Below, in pieces: positions 37,051 through 45,504 of a stretch of DNA of 64,000 bases. The notes below the pieces were generated by a model. The model was not told the DNA's origin. It searched no databases and saw only the letters and a program-made list of their open reading frames with translations. Position 1 is the stretch's first letter, and the number at the start of each line of letters is the position of its first letter. Made by a program: the position numbers and the translations under genes. The stretch comes from an uncultured Methanobrevibacter sp. (GTDB lineage Archaea; Methanobacteriota; Methanobacteria; Methanobacteriales; Methanobacteriaceae), in contig NZ_CACZTX010000003.1 of the NCBI RefSeq assembly GCF_902784195.1, positions 1-64,000 on the forward strand, written 5' to 3'.

Positions 37051-37307
37051 ATTTACGTCTATATTAATCCCTCCAAGGATTTTTAAATATTATGTTAATT
37101 GTTTTTTTAATTAAATAAGAATAAGTAGTTAATAGAAATAAGCAGTTAACTTAATAAAAGTTATTTAAAAGTTATGTTAATTAACTATAAATTCATATTA
37201 TGTTAATTTATGTACTATTATATTTATAAAGATTTTCTTTATATAAAATATTATAATAAAAATTAGATTTTAAAAGTATTAAAAATAAGAATTATATAAT
37301 TTGTTTA

Positions 37308-38303
37308 TTATTTAAATTTATTTTTCAAGGAATCCTTAATGTATCTTTTTATGTATTGATCCAATTCTGGGTTGATTTCACTTTTTTCAGGACCTAATTT
37401 GCTTTTATCTGTAAATGTTCCCTTGAGAGTTCTTCCAGTCCATTTAACTTCTTCTTCAACTCTTTTACCATATTTGGTTCCAAACATTTTAAAGAGTGGG
37501 AACTTAGTGATTCCATTAGCTCCACTTAAGATAAGGATTCCTATATTCGCTAAGTTGTCAGTCCATGTTCCACAGATGATTTCCAAATCCGGAAATTCAA
37601 GTCTTATTGTAGAGACTACTTTAGCGTAGTATAATGATGCCGGTTGGGAACTGTTTACATACTCAGTTTCTGGATGAGGATTTAAGGAATAAAAGATCAC
37701 TCTATCTATTTTATGTTCTCTGATGTAGTCCTTAAGGTATTCTATATCTTCAAAGCTTTCTCCAAGGCCTAAAATTATTGTAATTGCTTTTTTGAATCCT
37801 AAATCGCCTGCCTTATCCAACATATCACCGATTTGGTCCAATGGCTTGCTTGGGCAAACGGTCTTTTGAAATTCTGGATTTGCAGCTTCAACAGCACCAG
37901 TGATTCCTTTTATCTCAGAGCCATATTCCTCCAATTCAGAAGTGATTCCAGTGTTTAGCCAAACACCATCTCCAGTGATCGTGTGTATGTTTTCAGCTAT
38001 TGACTTGATTTCTGCAGTTGTGAATGATTTATATCCTCCAGATAGGAATTCTATATTCCAGCCAAGCCTGCTGCACATTTCAGCTTCTGCCAATATATTG
38101 TTCACTCTGCGCTTTGCTTTAGTCGGATCCTTGATTTTGTTTTTTTGAGTGCTCATATAGCAGAATTTGCAGTCTCCCTTATCACACCACCATGATAAAA
38201 AAACAGCTCTTTCTAAGCTTATTTCATTATATCCCTTTTTTAAGCTAAGATTATTTGCTTTGGTGATCAATTCAAGTGTTTTAATGCTGTTTATATCATT
38301 CAT
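37308..38303 (-). CDS. Radical SAM protein with CX4CX2C motif
   Basis: Predicted SAM-dependent radical enzyme, 331 residues. The cluster motif is WWCDKGDCKFCYMS: four residues between the first two cysteines instead of the usual three. A glycine-rich segment (EFLSGGYKSF), ITIILGLGESFEDI, and a BioB/HydE-like end (NIGILILSGANGITKFPLF) indicate a TIM barrel of the biotin-synthase-related group. HmdB/HcgA of methanogens has CX5CX2C, so this is close but not the same. Substrate unknown. The start at 38303 has a GGCGA-type RBS nearby. bioW-bioF lie 14 kb away; a biotin-synthase role is not supported by the motif. Confidence 0.8.
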   Translation of the reverse strand: MNDINSIKTLELITKANNLSLKKGYNEISLERAVFLSWWCDKGDCKFCYMSTQKNKIKDPTKAKRRVNNILAEAEMCSRLGWNIEFLSGGYKSFTTAEIKSIAENIHTITGDGVWLNTGITSELEEYGSEIKGITGAVEAANPEFQKTVCPSKPLDQIGDMLDKAGDLGFKKAITIILGLGESFEDIEYLKDYIREHKIDRVIFYSLNPHPETEYVNSSQPASLYYAKVVSTIRLEFPDLEIICGTWTDNLANIGILILSGANGITKFPLFKMFGTKYGKRVEEEVKWTGRTLKGTFTDKSKLGPEKSEINPELDQYIKRYIKDSLKNKFK

Positions 38304-38548
38304 GGTTTCGCCTTTTCTTTTTTGCTTTTGTATTTCTTGTTTGTCCTTCTTGTCTTTAATATTTATATTTATTCTTATATATTAAATTTATATATTAAAA
38401 TTTGTAAATAATGAATATGGTAAGGAATATAATATTTTTCTAGATTATTTTTATAGAAACATTTATATACTATGTTAATCAACATAATATTACTGTATTA
38501 TTCAGTATGTATTTTTTAAAACTATGATTTGCAAGCATGGGTTGTTTT

Positions 38549-38621
<73 letters not shown>

Positions 38622-38626
38622 CTTAT

Positions 38627-38700
38627 GGGCCCATAGCTTAGCCAGGTAGAGCGCTCGGCTCATAACCGGGATGTCATGGGTTCGAATCCCATTGGGCCCA
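38627..38700 (+). tRNA. tRNA with CAT anticodon (elongator Met or Ile2)
   Basis: Acceptor GGGCCCA pairs with TGGGCCC; discriminator A. The anticodon loop is CTCATAA. It lacks the A1-U72 pair of the initiator at 11880. The GGGCCC acceptor is common in archaeal tRNA-Ile(CAU), whose C34 is converted to agmatidine, so Ile2 is at least as likely as elongator Met. It follows tRNA-Asn by 5 nt. Confidence 0.88.
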
Positions 38701-38732
38701 TTGTATAATCTAGTTTTATTGCATTCGTATTT

Positions 38733-38810
<78 letters not shown>

Positions 38811-38858
38811 TTTTTTATATTTGAAAGATATTTGGGAATCTCCTTCCCTCTCTTAGTA

Positions 38859-38941
38859 GCGGGGGTGTCCGAGCGGCCAAAGGAGACAGGCTTAGGACCT
38901 GTTGACGCAGGTCTACCAGGGTTCGAATCCCTGCTCCCGCA
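38859..38941 (+). tRNA. tRNA-Leu (TAG)
   Basis: An 83-nt gene with the long variable arm of a class II tRNA. Acceptor GCGGGGG pairs with CTCCCGC (one G-T pair); discriminator A. The anticodon loop CTTAGGA gives TAG. The T arm is CAGGG-TTCGAAT-CCCTG. Confidence 0.95.
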
Positions 38942-38987
38942 TATTCTTTAATTTTTTTAGTTTTTATTCCTATTATGGTATTCGTTT

Positions 38988-39060
38988 GCCGGGGTAGGGT
39001 AGGCGGTCATCCTACGGGACTGTGGATCCTGTGACTCGGGTTCAAATCTCGGCCCCGGCC
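38988..39060 (+). tRNA. tRNA-His (GTG)
   Basis: Acceptor GCCGGGG pairs with CCCCGGC; discriminator C, as usual for tRNA-His. The anticodon loop CTGTGGA gives GTG. The base before position 1 is T, so the extra G-1 is not encoded and would have to be added after transcription. Confidence 0.92.
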
Positions 39061-39230
39061 CCATTTTTAAACTTTTTTATTATTTTAACTCTTTTTAAAC
39101 TACTTTTTCATTGATTATTTTACTTGTTAAAAAGTTTATTTGTTCCAATTTATTTCGTATATTACTTTTCAAATGCTCTAACTGCTTTTATTTATATCTA
39201 AAGAAATAAACTAAATATAATTAGGTTACA

Positions 39231-39310
39231 TTTTAATTAGATTTCATTTTAATTAGATAATATTTTAATTAGATTAGATTTTAATTAGATTACATTTTAA
39301 TTAGATTATA
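39231..39310. repeat. 16-bp tandem repeat, five copies
   Basis: TTTTAATTAGAT starts at 39231, 39247, 39263, 39279 and 39295, an exact 16-base period. Only the last few bases of each unit vary (TACA, TTCA, AATA, TAGA). It lies directly upstream of hjc, between that gene and the tRNA cluster, where the promoter should be. Confidence 0.85.
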
Positions 39311-39345
39311 ATTAATTTAGGTTACATTTTTAAGTGGGTTTTAAT

Positions 39346-39753
39346 ATGGCTAAAAAAGGTTCAGCTGAGGAAAGAGATTTAGTTCATAAATTATGGGATA
39401 GGGATTTTGCAGCTATGAGAGCTCCAGCATCTGGTGGTGCTACTAAAAAGCCATTGCCTGATGTTATAGCAGGAAATGGTAAAATTTACTTAGCTATTGA
39501 AGTGAAGACAACTACTAAAGATAAGATATATGTTGATCATCCTCAAATTGATGCTTTAATTGAGTTTTCAGAGATTTTTGGTGCAGATCCATACCTTGGT
39601 GTTAAATTTAAATATACAAAATGGTTTTTCTTATCTCCTGATTTAATTGAGAAAACTAGAAATGGTAATTATAAGGTAGAAAAGAACTACTGTTTGGAAA
39701 AGGCATATGAGATTGATGAAATCTGTGGCTTTGACAAGCAAGTCAAATTTTAA
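39346..39753 (+). CDS. hjc: Holliday junction resolvase Hjc
   Basis: Structure-specific endonuclease that cuts four-way DNA junctions in recombination and repair. The start ATG 39346 (MAKKGSAEERDLV) is preferred to ATG 39334 because the family begins near KGxxxERxL and a GTGGG-type RBS lies upstream. The 135-residue product shows the catalytic pattern of the PD-(D/E)xK fold: Glu in EERD, PDVIAGNGK with the Asp, and AIEVKTTTKD with Glu and Lys. An APASGGAT loop precedes. Size and motif order match archaeal Hjc. Confidence 0.93.
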   Translation: MAKKGSAEERDLVHKLWDRDFAAMRAPASGGATKKPLPDVIAGNGKIYLAIEVKTTTKDKIYVDHPQIDALIEFSEIFGADPYLGVKFKYTKWFFLSPDLIEKTRNGNYKVEKNYCLEKAYEIDEICGFDKQVKF

Positions 39754-39897
39754 TATTCATTAAACATTCTATTCTCATTTTTCTCTTTTTCATTTTTCTA
39801 TTTTCATTATTTCAAAAATTCTTATTTTATTTTTTTATTTCATCAATAAGTTTATATATTATTAAAACATACTTTATAATACTGTATTATTATTTAT

Positions 39898-39969
39898 GCC
39901 AAGATAGCTTAGAGGCGAAGCGGTTGGCTGCAGACCAATTACACGGGAGTTCAAATCTCTCTCTTGGCT
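39898..39969 (+). tRNA. tRNA-Cys (GCA)
   Basis: Acceptor GCCAAGA pairs with TCTTGGC; discriminator T, typical of tRNA-Cys. The anticodon loop CTGCAGA gives GCA. A TATA-like TTTATATATTA lies about 40 bases upstream. Confidence 0.93.
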
Positions 39970-39974
39970 TTAGG

Positions 39975-39995
39975 TTAACATATTGCATATGTTAA
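39975..39995. promoter_or_regulatory. Perfect palindrome between tRNA-Cys and tRNA-Trp
   Basis: TTAACATAT and ATATGTTAA are perfect inverted arms around TGC. It starts 6 bases after tRNA-Cys and ends 13 bases before tRNA-Trp, so it may be a processing or termination hairpin. A related dyad, ATGTTAATCAACAT, lies upstream of the tRNA-Asn run. Confidence 0.5.
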
Positions 39996-40007
39996 TCTAT
40001 TAAGTAT

Positions 40008-40163
40008 GGGGTTATGGTGTAACCTGGCATCATCTGGGACTCCAGTTGTCTTTGAAGAAATACGCGTAGTCTGATGATCAGTATACATTGGTTATGTGAT
40101 GACCAATTGGAGTACTGAGGCAAGAGAAATCCTAGGATCGGGGTTCAAATCCCTGTGACCCCA
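40008..40163 (+). tRNA. tRNA-Trp (CCA) with 83-nt intron
   Basis: Acceptor GGGGTTA pairs with TGACCCC; discriminator A. The anticodon CCA is at 40042-40044. The 5' anticodon stem TGGGA pairs with TCCTA at 40130-40134, which fixes an intron at 40046-40128, between nucleotides 37 and 38, the usual archaeal site. The T arm is CGGGG-TTCAAAT-CCCTG. The intron is long and carries box C/D-like elements. Confidence 0.92.
40046..40128 (+). ncRNA. tRNA-Trp intron with box C/D guide for C34
   Basis: The intron has TGATGAT (40072-40078), a box C-like GTGATGA (40096-40102) and box D CTGA (40115-40118), plus another CTGA at 40071-40074. The bases before box D pair with the anticodon loop and exon-intron junction over about ten bases. 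The fifth base upstream of box D falls exactly on C34, the N+5 rule for 2'-O-methylation. Euryarchaeal tRNA-Trp introns are known to act this way. I find no matching guide for U39. Confidence 0.78.
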
Positions 40164-40410
40164 TTTTTACTTAATTTTACTATTTTTATAAACTATTTTT
40201 ACTTAATTTTTTACTATTTTTAATAAACTATTTTTATAAACTATTTTTACTTAGATTTTTTCAGTTTTAAGATATTTTATAGTCTATTTTAGGTAATTTT
40301 TTCATTATTTTTTATTCTTTTTCTTATTTTTCAGTGTATTTTAGGTAAGTTTATTTACTATTTCTTAAAGAATATCTAATAGATTTTAAATTAATTTTTT
40401 AAGTGATATT

Positions 40411-41058
40411 ATGGATAAAATCAATAATGTTTATTGTATTGAAGGAGTTATGGCCGATTCCAATTCCTATTTGATTGATAGCACCGATTCTGATTCTGAA
40501 TATAATTACATTTTAGTGGATGCTGGAACCGGACAGAGCAATTCAAACTTATTTTCAAAAATCAAGGAGATAGGCATTGAGCCTGAGGATATAGAATTGA
40601 TTGTAAACACTCATTGCCACTACGACCATGTTGGTGGAAATGACTTTTTCCCAAATGCAAAAATAGCTATTCATAAGATTGATGCTATTGCACTCAGAGA
40701 TCCTGAAAGCGAATTGACCGTTTCCTCATTGTTCGGTTCAATTGTCAGAAGGCATGATGTGGATATTGAACTTGAAGAAGGGGATAAAATAGCTAATTTT
40801 GAAGTTATAAACACTCCTGGGCATACAAAAGGTGGGATATCATTGTATGATGGTGAGATTCTCATAAGTGGAGATACCATTTTTGCAAATGGTGGAGTAG
40901 GCCGTATGGATATTGGTGGAGACCCTAATGACATGAGGGAGTCATTAATGCGTTTAAAGGAGTTGGATGTTGAATATTTGCTTCCAGGACATGGTCCTTG
41001 GGTAAAAAATGGAAATCAGCATATTGAAATGTCTTGCATGATGATGGGAATAAGATAA
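40411..41058 (+). CDS. MBL-fold metallo-hydrolase
   Basis: Predicted cytoplasmic metallo-beta-lactamase-fold hydrolase, 215 residues, of the glyoxalase II-like type. Metal ligands are seen in order: NTHCHYDHVGG (HxHxDH), NTPGHTKGGI with the third His, SGDTIFANGGVGR with the bridging Asp, and LLPGHGP with the last His. Substrate cannot be read from the sequence; hydroxyacylglutathione hydrolase is unlikely in a methanogen. GTGAT lies 4 nt before the ATG. A short hairpin with 7-bp arms (41110-41126) separates it from the convergent trkA. Confidence 0.85.
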   Translation: MDKINNVYCIEGVMADSNSYLIDSTDSDSEYNYILVDAGTGQSNSNLFSKIKEIGIEPEDIELIVNTHCHYDHVGGNDFFPNAKIAIHKIDAIALRDPESELTVSSLFGSIVRRHDVDIELEEGDKIANFEVINTPGHTKGGISLYDGEILISGDTIFANGGVGRMDIGGDPNDMRESLMRLKELDVEYLLPGHGPWVKNGNQHIEMSCMMMGIR

Positions 41059-41151
41059 TAATTATTTTATTCCTTTTTTATTGAAAAAATAATTAGTTTT
41101 AATATTTACGAATGAATAGTTCATTCATAAAAAAATAGTGGGATTGGGGAT

Positions 41152-41826
41152 TTAAAATCCGAATAATCCTCCAGCGCCCATAAATTTCTTTTCAGCTTTT
41201 TCAAAGGCATTCCTTTTTACAAGAATTGAAATCTTATCTCCGTTGCTTAATATGTCATCCGGTTGAGGAATTTCCAATTCGTGATTGTCATTATTCTTAG
41301 AAATGATAATGTAATCCTTGGTAGGAGAGAATTCAGAAACTTTCTTTCCAAAAACCTTTGGATTTTTAATGGTCATATCTAAAATCTCTGCATTACCTGC
41401 ACCAAATGCCATTAAGTCAGCTACATTTGGTCTAGTAATAACTTTCTCGAGGAATCCTGCTGCAGTTCTTTCAGGACTGATTACCTTATCAATTCCAACT
41501 TTCTTAAATGCCTCTTCGTGGTCAGGGTTACTTACTCTTGCAATGATTTTTCCATCAGTGTATTCCTTGACAAGAATACAGGATAATAAGTTTGATTCAT
41601 CATTACCGGTAGTTGCTACAAAAACATCTGCCTCTTCAATATTCGCTTCTTCCAATGTTTTTGTATCGGTTCCATTACCACAAATGACCATTGCATCCAA
41701 TTCCTCTGAAGCATGATCACATAAGTCATCATTGCTTTCAATAATTGTTACATCATAACCATGAATGATTAAACGGTCTGCAAGGGAAAGCCCTACACGA
41801 CCTCCGCCCATAATCACAATATACAT
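41152..41826 (-). CDS. trkA: TrkA, regulatory NAD-binding subunit of K+ uptake
   Basis: Cytoplasmic gating subunit of the Trk potassium transporter, 224 residues. It has an N-terminal RCK/Rossmann domain with IVIMGGGRVGLSLA, an acidic residue ending the second strand (TIIES), and DVFVATTGNDESNLL. A TrkA-C domain follows (about residues 135-215). ATG 41826 has GGTG 6 nt upstream; the GTG at 41835 is part of the RBS. Its membrane partner TrkH lies 255 bases upstream on the same strand. Confidence 0.92.
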   Translation of the reverse strand: MYIVIMGGGRVGLSLADRLIIHGYDVTIIESNDDLCDHASEELDAMVICGNGTDTKTLEEANIEEADVFVATTGNDESNLLSCILVKEYTDGKIIARVSNPDHEEAFKKVGIDKVISPERTAAGFLEKVITRPNVADLMAFGAGNAEILDMTIKNPKVFGKKVSEFSPTKDYIIISKNNDNHELEIPQPDDILSNGDKISILVKRNAFEKAEKKFMGAGGLFGF

Positions 41827-42081
41827 AACAAACACCTAAAAACTTTTTTTACGAATAAAAAATTCTATATTTTCTATAATCATTAATTTATAATATAAAA
41901 TATTTGTAATTATAATTTGTTGTAATTTTCAAAAATTTTTATGAAAATTAACATATTGTTTTAATATCTAAATTTATATTTATAAATCTTTCGTAAAGTT
42001 AGTTTTTATTTATTAAAACAATAAAAAATAGCATTTTTTAGGCGATATTTCAACGAATTTTTTAGGGAATAGAATGGTTTT

Positions 42082-43560
42082 TTATTCAATTGATCCATTT
42101 CTCTTTCTGTTCTTAATTCTTCTCTTTGGATTTATTAATCCGCTGATGGTTCTAAAGACCACTAAGACAGGAATGATTTCTAATCTGCCAATCCACATTA
42201 AGAAAATCAAGGTCAGTTTCACTGGCATTGGCAATCCACCAAATACAATTCCAGTACTCAATCCGTTATTGCTTTGAATGGAAATAACGTCAAATAATGC
42301 TGTAAATGGATCATATCCATAGAGAGTCATTATTATCCACCCACATACCAAGAACATTAGGAATATCACTATATATGCAGATGCCTCTTTTATCTCCCTT
42401 TCATTGATTTTCTTTCCTCCAATTCTTGTACTGACTACTCTCCCTTCTGGTGAAACAAGGTTGGTGATAGTTAAGTTCATTCCTTTAAGTACGGTAATTA
42501 CCCTAATAAGCTTTAAACCACCTCCAGTAGATCCAGAAGAACCACCAATAAGCATTAAAACCATTAAAACAATAAGTGAAGCGCTGCTCCATCTTGCAAG
42601 TTCATAAGGAGGAACTACATTTGCACCGGTAGTTGTGATTGCAGAAACAATGGTGAACAATTCCTCGATAGGCACCATTTTATTTGTAACTAAAATGAAT
42701 GCGCTTGCAATAAGAATCAAGCAAATAAGCAATTGGAATTGCACATCCTTTAAGACAGATTTTCCTTTAGTCTTGACAATCTTATAGTGGATGGAGAAGC
42801 TTGTTGCGCCTAAAATCATTAAAGCCATAGTGATTATGTAAACCAAGCTGTTTTGATAGAATCCTACATTTGCGTTTTTAATTGACATTCCTCCAGTGGA
42901 AATGCTGGTAAATGTAAGATTTATTGCATCGAATATTGGAAGTCCTGCCAAAATAAAGAGGATTATTCCTGCAGCGGTGTAAATCAAGTAAATTTCCAAA
43001 GCTTTTCTTAAGGTATTTGCAATGTTCGGCTTGATCTTTTCCTCTCTTGCCTCTGATTTGTATAATCTTGATGCAGCAGTACCTGCTCTGATTAGAATTC
43101 CGATAAATATGATTACAATTCCCAATCCGCCTATCCATTGTTCCAAACTTCTCAAGAATAAGATGGATTTAGGTAAAATTTCAACGTTTACAAAAAAAGT
43201 CATTCCACTACCTGTCCATGCAGACATGTTTTCAAAAAGCGCATCGACAAAGGGGATATCTAATGAAAGGGTCATGATTGAAGCTCCAATCATTGAAGCC
43301 CATAGCCATGCAAAGGAAGATATCAGCATTCCATGTTTCAGTCTAAGCTTGTTGTAATTCTTGAATTTTTTAGTAAAAGCAGTTCCTAAAAGGAATGAAA
43401 TAAAACAAGGAATGAAAAAGGCGCTAACTTTAATGTACTCTCCGTAGATTAATGCAACTAGAATAGGGGCTAATAAAACGATACCTAATCCTTGCATTAT
43501 GTATCCTAAATAATGGAGCACTACCAATAAATCAGCTTTAGAAATATATTTCCTTTTCAT
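42082..43560 (-). CDS. trkH: TrkH-family potassium transporter
   Basis: Membrane pore of the Trk K+ uptake system, 492 residues, with about ten to twelve hydrophobic segments. The four degenerate selectivity-filter repeats can be placed around AWTGSGMTFF, ISTGGMSIKN, TTTGANVVPP and SNNGLSTGIV. A cytoplasmic SPEGRVVSTRIGGKKIN loop is seen. No RBS precedes ATG 43560, and a TATA-like element lies about 40 bases upstream, so the mRNA may be nearly leaderless. A dyad containing TATA sequence spans 43606-43627. TrkA is encoded downstream. Confidence 0.93.
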   Translation of the reverse strand: MKRKYISKADLLVVLHYLGYIMQGLGIVLLAPILVALIYGEYIKVSAFFIPCFISFLLGTAFTKKFKNYNKLRLKHGMLISSFAWLWASMIGASIMTLSLDIPFVDALFENMSAWTGSGMTFFVNVEILPKSILFLRSLEQWIGGLGIVIIFIGILIRAGTAASRLYKSEAREEKIKPNIANTLRKALEIYLIYTAAGIILFILAGLPIFDAINLTFTSISTGGMSIKNANVGFYQNSLVYIITMALMILGATSFSIHYKIVKTKGKSVLKDVQFQLLICLILIASAFILVTNKMVPIEELFTIVSAITTTGANVVPPYELARWSSASLIVLMVLMLIGGSSGSTGGGLKLIRVITVLKGMNLTITNLVSPEGRVVSTRIGGKKINEREIKEASAYIVIFLMFLVCGWIIMTLYGYDPFTALFDVISIQSNNGLSTGIVFGGLPMPVKLTLIFLMWIGRLEIIPVLVVFRTISGLINPKRRIKNRKRNGSIE

Positions 43561-43603
43561 ACAAATATTGATTATACTTTTGTATATTTAAATATTATTA
43601 TAG

Positions 43604-43701
43604 GTTAGTTTTTATATATTCAAACTATGCTAGGTTAAGATATGTTTTGGGGCTTATTTTTGTTTTGTTAGTTTTTATATATTCAAACTATACTAAGTTA
43701 A
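43604..43701. promoter_or_regulatory. Duplicated dyad in the trkH / flippase divergent region
   Basis: A 35-base block occurs at 43604-43638 and again at 43667-43701 with few changes, 63 bases apart. Each holds a perfect inverted repeat TAGTTT-N10-AAACTA (43606-43627 and 43669-43690) with TTTATATATT in the middle. The dyads thus frame TATA-like sequence, as expected for repressor sites. Confidence 0.6.
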
Positions 43702-43819
43702 ATATATAATTTTAAATAAAAGATTTATTAAATATTTTATTATTGAGATAATTTTTTTCATTGAATAACATGATTTTTTTTAAAATCATCTCACTTATTA
43801 GAAAACAGTAGCTGATAAA

Positions 43820-45037
43820 ATGAAAAACAAGAAAGTCCTTATATTCTTATTATTTGGTTTGGTGATAATGGTTGTTATGCTGTACTTCATTGGTATAGAT
43901 GAGGTCATTGAAGCACTTAAACTATCTAATTTATGGCTTGTCTTATTAGCTATTGTTATACAGATCTTTACTTATTTTTTATACACATGGAGATGGAATA
44001 TCATCAACAAGACAGCTAATATGGATTTGGGAATAAAAAAATCACTCCCTATGGTTTTAGTTAGTTTGGCGGTAAACAACATCACTCCAAGCGGTCGTGG
44101 TGGTGGAGAACCTGTAAGGGCTTATCTTTTGGCAAAAGAGGGGCATTTTAAATTTGAAGACACTTTTGCTACTGTTATTGCAGATAGGGCTTTAGACACA
44201 TTTCCATTTGTCATACTCGCTATCTTAACAATTATAGGAATAATCTTAACTTTTTCATTGGATATTAAATTGATTGCTTTTTTAGTGATTTGTGTCACTC
44301 TAATCACTGCAGCGGTTATTCTATTGATTTATGTTTGCATCAATGAGGCTTTTGGAGTAAAGCTCACTTCATGGATCATTAAAATCGTTCGCAGATTATA
44401 TAAGAAATTCAATGAAGGTACTGAGCAAAGAATTATTGAGGCAGTTAAAGTCTTCCAAGCTAGAATGAATGCATTGCTTAGAGATAGAACCATCTTATAT
44501 CATGCTCTCCCATTATCCTTTGTCATTTGGATTTTTGAAATATTGAGGGTTTATGTAGTCTTTTTAGCGTTTGGTGCCAATGTCAGTCCAATCATCATTG
44601 GTGAAGTCTTTATTTTAGCATCATTTGTAGGTATGATACCACTTCTTCCTGGTGGTCTCGGTGCAGTAGATGGTATAATGATTCTCTTCTATGCAACCGC
44701 AGGTATTACCGCTTCCATAAGTGCAGCGGCAACTGTTGTTGAAAGACTGATTTCATTTTGGATGACAACATTTGTAGGATTGATATTCCTTACAATGTTT
44801 GGAACAAGTGTTTTAGATAAGGCATTTGCACTTGCTGGATCGAATAAGGATGATGAAAAAGATACGAAATCCATTGAAGAATCATCTGAGGAAAATGAGA
44901 TAATTGATGATGCTGATTCTAATGAAGATAAAGCTCATCTTGAAGTCTTGGAAGGTGAAGAATCAGAGGAAGAAGCTGTTCTTGAAGTTTTGGACGATAA
45001 AGAAAAAGAAGTTTTAGAAGAAAAAGTTCAAAACTAA
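43820..45037 (+). CDS. Flippase-like membrane protein (UPF0104/AglD-YbhN type)
   Basis: Integral membrane protein of 405 residues with about eight hydrophobic segments. The family motif SLAVNNITPSGRGGGEPVRAYLL (in parts) and LPLSFVIW, VGMIPLLPGGLGAVDG are typical of lysylphosphatidylglycerol synthase-type or UPF0104 transmembrane proteins, some of which act in lipid or glycolipid translocation. After the last segment there is an 80-residue acidic tail with a repeated L-E-V-L-E/D motif (HLEVLEGEE, VLEVLDDKE), unusual for the family. The start is ATG 43820 with only a weak RBS. A strong hairpin terminator follows. Substrate unknown. Confidence 0.8.
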   Translation: MKNKKVLIFLLFGLVIMVVMLYFIGIDEVIEALKLSNLWLVLLAIVIQIFTYFLYTWRWNIINKTANMDLGIKKSLPMVLVSLAVNNITPSGRGGGEPVRAYLLAKEGHFKFEDTFATVIADRALDTFPFVILAILTIIGIILTFSLDIKLIAFLVICVTLITAAVILLIYVCINEAFGVKLTSWIIKIVRRLYKKFNEGTEQRIIEAVKVFQARMNALLRDRTILYHALPLSFVIWIFEILRVYVVFLAFGANVSPIIIGEVFILASFVGMIPLLPGGLGAVDGIMILFYATAGITASISAAATVVERLISFWMTTFVGLIFLTMFGTSVLDKAFALAGSNKDDEKDTKSIEESSEENEIIDDADSNEDKAHLEVLEGEESEEEAVLEVLDDKEKEVLEEKVQN

Positions 45038-45062
45038 AAATCAATTTAATAAAAAAAGTTTT

Positions 45063-45083
45063 TAGAGCTAAATATTAGCTCTA
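45063..45083 (+). terminator. Hairpin terminator after the flippase-like gene
   Basis: TAGAGCTAA and TTAGCTCTA form a perfect 9-bp stem with loop ATA, followed by TTTTTTA. It starts 25 bases after the stop codon, in the gap before a convergent gene. Confidence 0.8.
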
Positions 45084-45114
45084 TTTTTTAATAATTTTAC
45101 TATTTTTTAAAAGT

Positions 45115-45504
45115 TTAATTAGGGATTACAGTAACATTATTCTCATAAGTGCATCCTTGATATTTTCCATCACCTGCATATGTAAAATCACCATACCAGT
45201 TCTCATTAGGTGCATCCTGCAGATATTCGGCATTTTCAATAAAGAATTCACCGTTTTCATCCGTTTGTGCGGCCACCAATGTTCCCATTTGATATCCTGG
45301 CTTATGATATGTAATTGTTTTATTTGCTACTGCTTGACCATAGGAATCAATCAATGCTCCCTTAAATGATCCCCCTTCTTCAATTTCAGTAGCATTCACT
45401 ATCATGAATGTAGCCACATCATTGTTGAACTGGAACCAAAAGACACCAGCGCATATTGCAAATGCAACCAGTAGAATTAAAAAATAATAGCTTTGTTTTT
45501 CCAT
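45115..45504 (-). CDS. Membrane-anchored single Ig-like domain protein
   Basis: Unnamed protein of 129 residues. One N-terminal hydrophobic segment (about 8-25, FLILLVAFAICAGVFWF) is followed by a beta-rich exterior domain with the pattern EGGSFKGALIDSYGQAVANKTITYH...TDENGEFFIENAEY...GDFTYAGDGKYQG. This resembles one Big/Ig-like repeat of the ALPs (x-G-D-x-x-Y ending). GGTGTC lies 4 nt before the ATG. It may be a stand-alone relative of ALP Ig domains. Function unknown. It stands alone, divergent from ftr. Confidence 0.75.
   Translation of the reverse strand: MEKQSYYFLILLVAFAICAGVFWFQFNNDVATFMIVNATEIEEGGSFKGALIDSYGQAVANKTITYHKPGYQMGTLVAAQTDENGEFFIENAEYLQDAPNENWYGDFTYAGDGKYQGCTYENNVTVIPN

Noticed and set aside
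40046-40128. Intron sequence read as a second, broken tRNA or as a gap between two tRNAs
   Set aside because: The acceptor, anticodon and T arms close only if the two halves belong to one tRNA-Trp with an intron after nucleotide 37.
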